Of a DNA stretch of 47,995 bases, positions 17,596-25,127 are shown piece by piece. This DNA is from Bacteroidota bacterium (GTDB taxonomy: Bacteria > Bacteroidota > Bacteroidia > Chitinophagales > Chitinophagaceae), in assembly GCA_030706605.1 (NCBI GenBank), contig JAUZOE010000031.1, positions 1-47,995 of the forward strand, read 5' to 3'. The notes under the pieces were generated by a model. That model did no database searches, was not told the DNA's origin, and saw nothing but the letters and a program-made list of their open reading frames with translations. Positions within the stretch are counted from its first letter, which is position 1; each line of letters starts with the position of its first letter. A program made the translations under genes and the position numbers.

Positions 17596-17612
17596 TTATA
17601 AATTTCAGTAGC

Positions 17613-17620
17613 CAAAGTTA
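17613..17620 (-). promoter_or_regulatory. Candidate -7 element of ispH
   Basis: CAAAGTTA on the plus strand is TAACTTTG on the minus strand, matching TAnnTTTG. It lies 18 bases upstream of the ispH start. No clear -33 TTG was found. Confidence 0.4.
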
Positions 17621-17695
17621 CAAATACCTTATGAAGCTACAGCCTGATAAAAGAATAATAATGTTTAATTTTAATTTTTTAACTAATAGAAAAAC

Positions 17696-18985
17696 ATGTC
17701 GAACAAGCAAAAAAACCATGAAAATCCTAAATGGAGTTATTCAACAAATATTTATGAAGTAAACCTGAGACAATATACTCCCGAAGGCACTTTTGAAGCA
17801 TTCAGCAAAAGCTTAGGACGATTAAAAGACATGGGCATAAAAACATTATGGTTTATGCCTATTACCCCCATAAGTAAAACAGGCAGACTGGGAACGTTGG
17901 GAAGCTATTACGCAGCTCAGAATTATACTGAAACCAATCCTGAATTTGGCACCCTTGATGATTTTAAAAACCTCGTAAAGGAAGCTCATGAAATGGGCTT
18001 CAGAGTAATCTTAGATTTTGTTGCCAACCACACAGGCAATGATCATGTATGGGTTACTGAACATCCTGAATTTTATATTTATGATGAAAATAATGAACTG
18101 CTTCATCCTCATGGGTGGAGTGATGTTTCCAAATTGAATTACGATGTACCTGAATTGCGTGAGCATGTTATTGATGCTTTGAAATTCTGGGTAAAAGAAT
18201 GTGATATTGATGGTTACCGGTGCGATATGGCCCATTTGGTTCCTCTTGATTTCTGGGTTCAGGCCAGGAAAAAATTGTCAAAGTTAAAAGATAATCTTTT
18301 CTGGCTGGCCGAATGCGAAGAACCAGAATATCACAAAGTGTTTGATGCCACTTACACCTGGCGTTGGATGCACGCTTCAGAAGAATTTTATCATAACAAG
18401 ATGAACCTGCAAAGCCTGCTTACTGTACTTTATAAATCAGTGACTGAATTTCCGGGTAATGCTTTCAGAACCTATTTCACATCAAACCATGATGAGAATA
18501 CCTGGAATGGAACTGAGTATGAAAAATATGGAGATGCAGCGCAATTGTTTGCCGTATTTTCTGCTACATGGAATGGCATTCCTATGATTTATTCAGGCCA
18601 GGAACTACCCAATAAAAAGAGATTACAGTTTTTTGAAAAAGACCCCATAGAGTGGAAGGAAAAAATAGAACTGCACAATTTTTATAAAACCCTTCTCACA
18701 CTTCATAGTACCAACAAATCACTCCGCGCAGGTGATATAGAAATTCTGACACAAATCATTTCCCATCCCGGAGACCAACAAGTCTTTGCGTACCTCCGCA
18801 AGCATGATACAGATGAAGTCTTAGTTATATTAAATTGTTGTTCAGAAGGAATCGATTACCCGGTGAATAATGTAACCGGATCTTTCAGAAATGTATTCGG
18901 CGGTGATAATATTCATTTTAATTCAAACAGCAATGTATATCTCAATGCCTGGGGTTACCTGGTTTTTGAAAAGACAGGGAGGTAA
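17696..18985 (+). CDS. GH13 alpha-amylase family protein, cytoplasmic
   Basis: This 429-residue TIM-barrel glycosidase has no signal peptide. The four GH13 regions are present: DFVANHTGND (108-117), DGYRCDMAHL with the nucleophile D177, WLAECEE with the acid E206, and TSNHDENTW with D266. Region II carries Arg two residues before the nucleophile, as required. A small C-terminal beta domain ends the protein. It probably acts on maltodextrin or glycogen-like substrates inside the cell, but specificity cannot be told. It is divergent from ispH and ends before a bidirectional terminator shared with the tRNA genes. Confidence 0.88.
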   Translation: MSNKQKNHENPKWSYSTNIYEVNLRQYTPEGTFEAFSKSLGRLKDMGIKTLWFMPITPISKTGRLGTLGSYYAAQNYTETNPEFGTLDDFKNLVKEAHEMGFRVILDFVANHTGNDHVWVTEHPEFYIYDENNELLHPHGWSDVSKLNYDVPELREHVIDALKFWVKECDIDGYRCDMAHLVPLDFWVQARKKLSKLKDNLFWLAECEEPEYHKVFDATYTWRWMHASEEFYHNKMNLQSLLTVLYKSVTEFPGNAFRTYFTSNHDENTWNGTEYEKYGDAAQLFAVFSATWNGIPMIYSGQELPNKKRLQFFEKDPIEWKEKIELHNFYKTLLTLHSTNKSLRAGDIEILTQIISHPGDQQVFAYLRKHDTDEVLVILNCCSEGIDYPVNNVTGSFRNVFGGDNIHFNSNSNVYLNAWGYLVFEKTGR

Positions 18986-18998
18986 AAAGTTCTTAAAA

Positions 18999-19039
18999 AA
19001 AAATTGGAAATTTTTTTGGGGGGGACTTTTCCAATTTTT
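18999..19039. terminator. Bidirectional terminator between the GH13 gene and tRNA-Lys
   Basis: Twelve-base arms AAAAATTGGAAA (18999-19010) and TTTCCAATTTTT (19028-19039) are exact reverse complements, with a run of A before and T after. It lies between the plus-strand GH13 gene and the minus-strand tRNA genes. Confidence 0.65.
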
Positions 19040-19063
19040 TCCTGAATTTTTCCAGTTCACAAG

Positions 19064-19136
19064 TGACCCCGCAGGGGGTCGAACCCTGGACCCACAGATT
19101 AAGAGTCTGTTGCTCTACCAACTGAGCTACGGAGTC
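19064..19136 (-). tRNA. tRNA-Lys (anticodon CTT)
   Basis: The minus strand folds into a 73-nt cloverleaf. It has acceptor GACTCCG paired with CGGGGTC (one G-T), D stem GCTC/GAGC, anticodon stem ACAGA/TCTGT with loop CTCTTAA (anticodon CTT), T stem CAGGG/CCCTG with loop TTCGACC, and discriminator A. CCA is not encoded. Confidence 0.95.
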
Positions 19137-19157
19137 ATTTCATTATTTAAATTAAAA

Positions 19158-19178
19158 GTGTTACTAATTAGGTAACAC
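19158..19178 (-). terminator. Hairpin after tRNA-Gln
   Basis: Seven-base arms GTGTTAC and GTAACAC flank a 7-base loop. On the minus strand the hairpin is followed by TTTTAATTT. It sits between the tRNA-Gln and tRNA-Lys genes, so it may end or process the tRNA-Gln transcript. Confidence 0.5.
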
Positions 19179-19185
19179 CCTGTAG

Positions 19186-19256
19186 TCACCCGACCCGGAT
19201 TCGAACCAGGACAAACAGAATCAGAATCTGTCGTACTACCATTATACTATCGGGCT
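19186..19256 (-). tRNA. tRNA-Gln (anticodon CTG) with atypical first acceptor pairs
   Basis: The minus strand folds into a 71-nt cloverleaf. It has D stem GTAT/GTAC, anticodon stem ACAGA/TCTGT with loop TTCTGAT (anticodon CTG), a 4-base variable loop, T stem CCTGG/CCGGG with loop TTCGAAT, and discriminator A. The acceptor AGCCCGA/TCGGGTG pairs well at positions 3-7, has G-T at 2-71, and shows A opposite G at 1-72. Weak first pairs are normal for glutamine tRNAs, but this one is unusual. Confidence 0.9.
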
Positions 19257-19394
19257 ATAAAGTCGCAAATGTAAGTATTTATGTAATATTTTTTAATAAA
19301 AAATAACGAAAGCTAAATCTAATTGACAAGTTGAATGCTTTCAATCATCAACTCTAAATTTCAAAAAAAAACCATCAACTCAATTCAAAAAAAA

Positions 19395-21299
19395 TTAAAT
19401 ATCTAACCTGACAAACGCTTCCATGGCAGCATATTTTGTGAGTCCCAGTTTCGCATATAATTCGGCAGTATTGGCGTTTCTCTCTTCAGCACGTTGCCAG
19501 AATTCCCGTTCATCACTTCCCTGGAAAGGAACACTGTCTTTTTGTGATTGATGAATGAAAATTCCATAACGCTTTTTCCTTACCTGGTCGGGACTCATAG
19601 GAACGGCCATTTCTATTTCATTGATATCCCATTCTTCCCAGGCTCCTTTGTAAAGCCAGACACGACAATCTTTCAACCATTCGCCGCCTGGCTCTAGTTT
19701 GATAACTTCCAATGCGGCAAGAATAATGTCCAGGCAAACCTTATGAGTACCATGCGGATCGGCAAGGTCGCCTGCACAAAATACCTGGTGTGGTTTTATT
19801 TCACGCATAAGCTTTACCGTTAGCGATACATCTTCAGGCCCCATCGGTTTTTTTTCAATGGTACCTGTTTCATAAAATGGCAGGTTCATGAAATGAATCT
19901 GCTCATCTTTTAACCCTACATATTTGCAGGTGGCTTTTGCCTCGCAACGACGTATTAATCCTTTGATTTCCCTTATTTCAGGGCTATCGGTTTCGGTTGA
20001 TTTTTTTTGTTTAAGAAAAGAGGTGGCTGTATCAAAAATATTTTGAGTTACGGTATTGTCAATATGGAATATTTTTTCAAAACCCACTGCAAAATCAAGG
20101 TTCCTTGTTACAAATTCATCTGTAACAGCAATATTGCCACTGGTTTGATAAGCTACATTTACATCATGTCCCTGGTCGTGCAAACGCATAAAAGTACCCC
20201 CCATACTGATAATATCATCATCCGGATGAGGCGAAAAAATTAAAACCCTTTTCGGGAAAGGAGTGCTTCGTTCCGGATGATTGGGAATCTGAGTATTGGG
20301 TTTCCCTCCAGGCCACCCGGTAATGCCATCCCGAAGCATATAATATACCTCCAGGTTGATTTCATAAGAGTCACCTTTTTCCACCAGCAAATCACTTAAA
20401 CCTGATTCATTATAATCGTGGTTGGTAAGACTAAGCACTGGTTTATTAAGTTGCAAAGCCATATCTATTACAGCGCTTTTTATAATTTGTGGTGTCCATT
20501 CACATTCACCCGTAAGCCATGGCGATTTGAATCTTGTTAATTCGGAAGCAGCAAATTCATCTAATACAAATGTGCAATGATCATGATTTTGCAATAAAGA
20601 AGCAGGAATTTCTTCTGTTGGCTTTCCTTCTACTGCCTTTTTAATTACTGGCGCTTTTGTTTTCCCCCAGGCCATCAATATAATGCGATTGGATTTCATG
20701 ATGGTACTTATACCCATGGTAATTGCCATTCTCGGAACCTCAGAAATATTAGCAAATTCATGCGAATTGGCTATACGGGTAGAATTATCCAAAGTGATTA
20801 ACCGGGTCTTTGAGTAAACCGGTGAACCGGGCTCATTAAATCCAATGTGCCCGTTATTACCTATCCCTAAAATCTGGAGATCAATACCACCTGCGTCTTC
20901 TATCTGTTTTTCATAAGCGGCACAATGCTCTTTAATTTTTTCTTTAGGAATTATTCCATTGGGTAAAAAATAATTTTTAGGATCTATATCTGTCTGCTCA
21001 AATAAATATTTACGCATAAAGTAATGGTAACTGTTTAAGGCATCTGCTTCCATGGGATAATATTGGTCCAGGTTAAATGTGATCACATTTTTAAAACTTA
21101 ATCCCTCTTCCCTGTGCATCCTCACTAGTTCTGCATACAATGATTTTGGAGTCGAACCTGTTGCCAGACCTATAACTGCCTTTTTGCCTTCTGAATTTTT
21201 TTTGGTGATCAGGTCCGCAATTATTTTTGCCACATATTGAGAACCATCCTTTGGCGTATTGAAAATTTTTACCGGAAATTTTTCTAAAGAATCAATCAT
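19395..21299 (-). CDS. nagB: Glucosamine-6-phosphate deaminase fused to a PIG-L/LmbE deacetylase-like domain
   Basis: This 634-residue protein has two enzyme-like halves. Residues 1-265 are NagB: LATGSTPKSLY (45-55), FNLDQYYPM (75-83), and GIGNNGHIGFNEPGSP (145-160) with the catalytic loop. NagB turns glucosamine-6-phosphate into fructose-6-phosphate and ammonia. From about residue 350 there is a PIG-L domain, RVLIFSPHPDDDIISMGG, with the zinc-binding HPDD motif and a later HGTH. PIG-L proteins deacetylate GlcNAc compounds, so the fusion could couple deacetylation and deamination; this is inferred. No signal peptide is present. It is divergent from the GH18 chitinase and near GH20, which supports a role in chitin-derived amino sugars. 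Confidence 0.92.
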   Translation of the reverse strand: MIDSLEKFPVKIFNTPKDGSQYVAKIIADLITKKNSEGKKAVIGLATGSTPKSLYAELVRMHREEGLSFKNVITFNLDQYYPMEADALNSYHYFMRKYLFEQTDIDPKNYFLPNGIIPKEKIKEHCAAYEKQIEDAGGIDLQILGIGNNGHIGFNEPGSPVYSKTRLITLDNSTRIANSHEFANISEVPRMAITMGISTIMKSNRIILMAWGKTKAPVIKKAVEGKPTEEIPASLLQNHDHCTFVLDEFAASELTRFKSPWLTGECEWTPQIIKSAVIDMALQLNKPVLSLTNHDYNESGLSDLLVEKGDSYEINLEVYYMLRDGITGWPGGKPNTQIPNHPERSTPFPKRVLIFSPHPDDDIISMGGTFMRLHDQGHDVNVAYQTSGNIAVTDEFVTRNLDFAVGFEKIFHIDNTVTQNIFDTATSFLKQKKSTETDSPEIREIKGLIRRCEAKATCKYVGLKDEQIHFMNLPFYETGTIEKKPMGPEDVSLTVKLMREIKPHQVFCAGDLADPHGTHKVCLDIILAALEVIKLEPGGEWLKDCRVWLYKGAWEEWDINEIEMAVPMSPDQVRKKRYGIFIHQSQKDSVPFQGSDEREFWQRAEERNANTAELYAKLGLTKYAAMEAFVRLDI

Positions 21300-21603
21300 G
21301 TTTTTTATTAATATTGAGCGTTAATTGAATTATGATAATGATTGTGTATTGAAAATAATAAATATTATCATAATCATCGAAAACAGTTGCGAAGATAAGT
21401 TGAATAAAAATTATTTTTCAATACTTAAAAAAAATCAAGGTTGGTCACATGCGATGAATATTCATAGTATTTATATTGCAGAGTACATTTTTTGAATAGA
21501 ATACACTCACATTCAGTTCGCCTCTTTTTTAGAATTATTCAGCTAATCAAGTTTTGACAAACATTTTTGAACGTATATTACTAACATCTCCTTTTTTTAA
21601 ATT
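21300..21603. promoter_or_regulatory. Divergent nagB/GH18 intergenic region with inverted repeat
   Basis: These 304 bases separate two divergent amino-sugar genes and must contain both promoters. ATTATGATAAT (21329-21339) and ATTATCATAAT (21364-21374) form an inverted repeat with a 24-base spacer, close to the nagB start. It could be an operator for a regulator acting on nagB. No convincing TAnnTTTG was seen, and no gene is present. Confidence 0.35.
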
Positions 21604-22719
21604 ATGATAAAATTCAAATACTTTTTTTTAGGCCTCGTTTTTTGTATTACTTTTTTCTGTGGTTTTTCCCAATCCAATAAGTTCTTAGTCGTTGCTTATT
21701 ATGGAGGAAATGCTAATCAGATAGATAGCTTTCAGATAGAAAAACTAACCCATATCATTTTTAGTTTTGCTCATTTAAAAGGGAATCAACTCAATATTTC
21801 CAACGCACGTGATTCTGCTACTATTAAAAAATTAGATAGTTTAAAAATAAGGAAACCTAACCTAAAAGTAATGATTTCGTTAGGGGGCTGGAGTGGCTGT
21901 CCTACTTGTTCAGATATTTTCTCATCAAAGAAAGACAGGAAAGCTTTTGCTCAGTCAGTAGAAAGAATCATATCCTATTTCGGAATAGATGGCATTGATC
22001 TTGATTGGGAATATCCTGCTATCGAAGGATTTCCTTCACATAAATATAAGCCAGAAGACAAAGAAAATTTCACGAAATTGATAAACCGCCTAAGAAAGAC
22101 TTTGGGCAAAAAATACGAGATTAGTTTTGCCGCAGGCGGATTTACAGAATATATTGAAAAATCAATAGATTGGAAAAGAGTGATGAAAAAAGTTGATTTT
22201 GTTAATTTAATGACATACGATTTAGTAAGTGGTTATGCAAATAAAACTGGTCACCACACAGCCCTATACTCCACTACTCAGCAATATGAGTCAACAAATA
22301 GGGCTGTTACAGAACTTATTAATGACAAGGTTCCCAAAAATAAAATAGTAATTGGAGCAGCTTTTTATGCAAAAGTTTGGGAAAACGTACCAGATTCTAA
22401 TTTTGGCCTTTATCAAACTGGTAAATATAAAATGAATGTGGACTATAAAAATTTTAATACAAAATTATCTTCAGATAGTGGATTCATTTACCATTGGGAT
22501 GAAGAAGCCCAGGCACCTTTTCTTTATAATCCTGCTCAAAAGTTATTTGCCACTTTCGATGATAAAAAATCCATAGAATTAAAAACCAAATATCTTGTAG
22601 ATAAAGGACTTGGTGGAATAATGTTTTGGGAATTGCCCTGTGACACTTTTAAAGATGGATTATTAGAAGTAATTGACCAGGTTAAGAGTCAAACTAAAAA
22701 GCCTGATAATACAAAGTAA
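21604..22719 (+). CDS. Exported GH18 chitinase
   Basis: This 371-residue protein has a signal peptide ending near FSQS (residue 23) and a single GH18 TIM barrel. The substrate motif SLGGW is at 92-96. The catalytic DxxDxDxE motif is DGIDLDWEYP, with the acid E136. MTYD lies in the expected later barrel strand, and the terminal GGIMFWELPCD is typical. It should cleave beta-1,4-linked GlcNAc chains into oligomers outside the cytoplasm. It has no carbohydrate-binding module or type IX secretion tail. It is convergent with the GH20 gene, and the last codons form half of a terminator hairpin. Confidence 0.93.
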   Translation: MIKFKYFFLGLVFCITFFCGFSQSNKFLVVAYYGGNANQIDSFQIEKLTHIIFSFAHLKGNQLNISNARDSATIKKLDSLKIRKPNLKVMISLGGWSGCPTCSDIFSSKKDRKAFAQSVERIISYFGIDGIDLDWEYPAIEGFPSHKYKPEDKENFTKLINRLRKTLGKKYEISFAAGGFTEYIEKSIDWKRVMKKVDFVNLMTYDLVSGYANKTGHHTALYSTTQQYESTNRAVTELINDKVPKNKIVIGAAFYAKVWENVPDSNFGLYQTGKYKMNVDYKNFNTKLSSDSGFIYHWDEEAQAPFLYNPAQKLFATFDDKKSIELKTKYLVDKGLGGIMFWELPCDTFKDGLLEVIDQVKSQTKKPDNTK

Positions 22720-22733
22720 AAGTTATCAGGCTT
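22699..22733. terminator. Terminator hairpin overlapping the GH18 stop, shared with GH20
   Basis: Arms AAGCCTGATAA (22699-22709) and TTATCAGGCTT (22723-22733) are exact complements. The left arm lies inside the last GH18 codons. On the minus strand the hairpin is followed by TTTTTAG, so it fits best as the terminator of the GH20 gene, with possible action in both directions. Confidence 0.6.
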
Positions 22734-22774
22734 CTTAGTTTGAGTTAATTCAAAAAAAATAACAATAAGAAGCA

Positions 22775-24412
22775 CTAAGGCGTTTTACAATAATTAGTGC
22801 CCCACAATTCATATCGTTTATGGATACCTGGAAGTTCATTAGAAAATTCATCCCAGTTCCTGCTATCTTTTGGCGACCAAAGCACTTCGCTTAATGCGCT
22901 CATTCTTGGAAAGATCATATACTCAACTTTGCTGGTATTTCCCATATACTCGGTCCACACATTTCCCTGAGCCCCTATAACATATTTAGATTCTGCTTCA
23001 GATAATTCTTTTGGCACTGGTTCATAACTGTACACTTTTTCCAGGGGAAGATAGCCACCAATGTTCACGCTGTCGGTATTTTTGACTTGCGAATGGTCGA
23101 AATAAACATAGCTGCCGGGAGTCATAATTACATTATGTTTTTGATGTGCAGCAGCTATGCCTCCTTCTTCTCCACGCCAACTCATTACAGTAGCATTAGG
23201 TGCAAGGCCACCTTCCAGTATTTCATCCCAGCCAATTATATTTCTACCCTTGCTGTTGAGGTATTTTTCTATCCGTTGTATAAAATAACTTTGCAGGCCT
23301 TCCTCATCTTTTAAGTTTTTCTCTTTAATTAGTTGCTGACAAAAAGCGGAACGCTTCCATGCGGTCTTAGGGCATTCATCGCCACCAATATGAATATATT
23401 TAGAAGGAAATAACTTCATAACTTCATCCAGCACATTTTCCAGAAATTTAAAGGTGTATTCCGAAGGGCAAAATACATCCGGAAAAACACCCCAGGCTTG
23501 TTGCACCTGCTTACCAACACGGCTTCCGGCCCATGCTGTCCCGTCCTTAACTGCTGTAGGTTCACCCGGGAAACAACTCAATTGGGGATAGGCGGCTATT
23601 GCTGCAGAAGAATGACCCGGCATTTCGATCTCCGGAATAATAGTAATGAACCTATCCTGTGCATATTTTACTATTTCTTTAATTTGGTTCTGCGTATAAA
23701 AACCTCCACTGCGCATACTATCATTCCCTGTCCCGGGATAATGACCGATAATAGTTCCGTTTCTAAACCCTCCTACCGAAGTTAGTCGTGGATATCTTTT
23801 GATTTCAATTCTCCAACCCTGGTCTTCAGTTAAGTGCCAATGAAAAGTATTGAACTTATTATAAGCCATGTAATCAATATATTTTTTTATAAAATCAACA
23901 CCAAAAAAATGGCGGCCTACATCGAGATGCATCCCCCGGTATTGAAAACGCGGATAATCATTGATGCTAAGTTGGGGGATTTCAAAAGTATTATCGGCAA
24001 GTTCTGCCTTAGTTTCCGGCAAAAGCTGAAGCAATGTCTGGATACCATAAAATAACCCTTCATTGCCGGCACTGCTGATTATGATACTATTGGAATTAAC
24101 ATCAAGGCGGTAAGCATCCTTTCTGTCATTAGAATTTAAGTGTTTAAGAATGATCGAATTTCCCGGTTTTGATTCCGGTAGTTTACTTCTAATCGGAAGC
24201 GAAAAATCATATAGTTTGTTTAAATAAACATTAAGCATTTTAGCATCATGCATAGCAGGTTCACCTGCTATAATTTCAGTAGAACGGTTGAAAGAAAAAC
24301 TTCCCGCATGCATTTTTAATTCTACAGGTGCAGGAACTATGTGTACCGAGTTCATTTGAGCAAAGGTAGATCCGTAGACAAATAAGGAGACTATAAGAAA
24401 TAATTTTTTCAT
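22775..24412 (-). CDS. Exported GH20 beta-N-acetylhexosaminidase
   Basis: This 545-residue protein has a signal peptide (MKKLFLIVSLFVYGSTFA), an N-terminal GH20b domain to about residue 150, and a TIM barrel from YRGMHLDVGRHFFGVDFIKKYID. The catalytic pair D345-E346 is in HIGGDECPKTAW. Further markers are FHWHLTEDQGWRIEI (190-204) and the aromatic WGAQG-like string IGAQGNVWTEYM near the end. It should release terminal GlcNAc from chitooligosaccharides or glycans in the periplasm, feeding NagB. The gene has its own leader of about 200 bases before tRNA-Pro. Confidence 0.95.
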   Translation of the reverse strand: MKKLFLIVSLFVYGSTFAQMNSVHIVPAPVELKMHAGSFSFNRSTEIIAGEPAMHDAKMLNVYLNKLYDFSLPIRSKLPESKPGNSIILKHLNSNDRKDAYRLDVNSNSIIISSAGNEGLFYGIQTLLQLLPETKAELADNTFEIPQLSINDYPRFQYRGMHLDVGRHFFGVDFIKKYIDYMAYNKFNTFHWHLTEDQGWRIEIKRYPRLTSVGGFRNGTIIGHYPGTGNDSMRSGGFYTQNQIKEIVKYAQDRFITIIPEIEMPGHSSAAIAAYPQLSCFPGEPTAVKDGTAWAGSRVGKQVQQAWGVFPDVFCPSEYTFKFLENVLDEVMKLFPSKYIHIGGDECPKTAWKRSAFCQQLIKEKNLKDEEGLQSYFIQRIEKYLNSKGRNIIGWDEILEGGLAPNATVMSWRGEEGGIAAAHQKHNVIMTPGSYVYFDHSQVKNTDSVNIGGYLPLEKVYSYEPVPKELSEAESKYVIGAQGNVWTEYMGNTSKVEYMIFPRMSALSEVLWSPKDSRNWDEFSNELPGIHKRYELWGTNYCKTP

Positions 24413-24599
24413 TTTTTTCTATTAAAATGTGAACAGAAGTGAAAAGCGATTTTTATTTATTTGATTTGCTAAAATACGTATTTACCCCAAAACAGCTCGC
24501 ACTTTTTAGAATACAGTCATTGGGTAAATACTTTTAATTCAAATAATTGTAAAACTTTCAGGAACCCGATTCAAAAAATAAAAAATAATTTTTTTAAGT

Positions 24600-24607
24600 T
24601 AGATTTG
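24600..24607 (+). promoter_or_regulatory. -7 element of tRNA-Pro
   Basis: TAGATTTG matches TAnnTTTG and lies 12 bases before the mature tRNA 5' end. No obvious TTG was found at -33. Confidence 0.45.
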
Positions 24608-24619
24608 CAAAAATTAAAA

Positions 24620-24693
24620 CGGGATGTAGCGCAGCCCGGTAGCGCACACGTCTGGGGGGCGTGGGGTCGCAAGTTCGAATCTTGTCATCCCGA
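24620..24693 (+). tRNA. tRNA-Pro (anticodon GGG)
   Basis: These bases fold into a 74-nt cloverleaf. It has acceptor CGGGATG/CATCCCG, D stem GCGC/GCGC, anticodon stem CACGT/GCGTG with loop CTGGGGG (anticodon GGG), T stem GCAAG/CTTGT with loop TTCGAAT, and discriminator A. CCA is not encoded. A terminator follows at once. Confidence 0.96.
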
Positions 24694-24697
24694 CTTC

Positions 24698-24740
24698 ACA
24701 GGACAAGTTGGAATTATTTCCACTTGTCCTGTTTTTATTT
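24698..24740 (+). terminator. Rho-independent terminator of tRNA-Pro
   Basis: Arms ACAGGACAAG and CTTGTCCTGT, extended by TGGAA/TTCCA across a one-base bulge, form a strong hairpin at 24698-24732. It is followed by TTTTATTTT. It starts 5 bases after the tRNA. Confidence 0.85.
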
Positions 24741-25127
24741 TCTCTAAATACTATGCCTATATGGTATATTAACCCTGCAACTTCATTAATGCGATCAGTT
24801 TGAAACGAAGCCCAGCCAAAAGTCATTTTTTAATGTACCCCGAACTAATTAAATCACGTTTCTTTTCTATACACTCCTTTTGTCATAAACAAGATTTAAG
24901 AGATTAATTGACGTTTCACAACTTGCGAAAAATACTTCTATTTCATTCCATATAAGATATTTTTTAAAGACTCAAATATGATTTTAATCAGTAAGTCACA
25001 TGATTGTTACCCCAATCTGTAGTATAAAATACCGATGTGTAATAAATGTTACCAATACCCTGTTATTTGCACGATAGGTTTGTACAATTCATTTATTTAA
25101 ATCAAAATATTAAGCACCAGGTAAACT
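24741..25127. other. Intergenic region, no gene seen
   Basis: These 387 AT-rich bases between tRNA-Pro and the CoA-disulfide reductase gene contain no credible ORF. The right part holds the reductase promoter box. Two similar strings (TTACCCCAAT near 25007 and TTACCAAT near 25050) could be regulator sites, but this is weak. Confidence 0.3.
25075..25082 (+). promoter_or_regulatory. Candidate -7 element of the CoA-disulfide reductase gene
   Basis: TAGGTTTG matches TAnnTTTG and is 45 bases upstream of the ATG at 25128. No TTG was found at the proper -33 distance. Confidence 0.4.

Noticed and set aside
18891-19175. 94-codon plus-strand ORF after the GH13 gene
   Set aside because: It overlaps the GH13 end in another frame and then reads through the terminator and antisense tRNA-Lys; no family features.
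24614-24826. 70-codon minus-strand ORF (MTFGWASFQTD..., ending CATGLRYIPF)
   Set aside because: Its C-terminal half is the reverse translation of tRNA-Pro. Strings such as RFELATPRPPDVCATGLRY are a known artefact of tRNA antisense.
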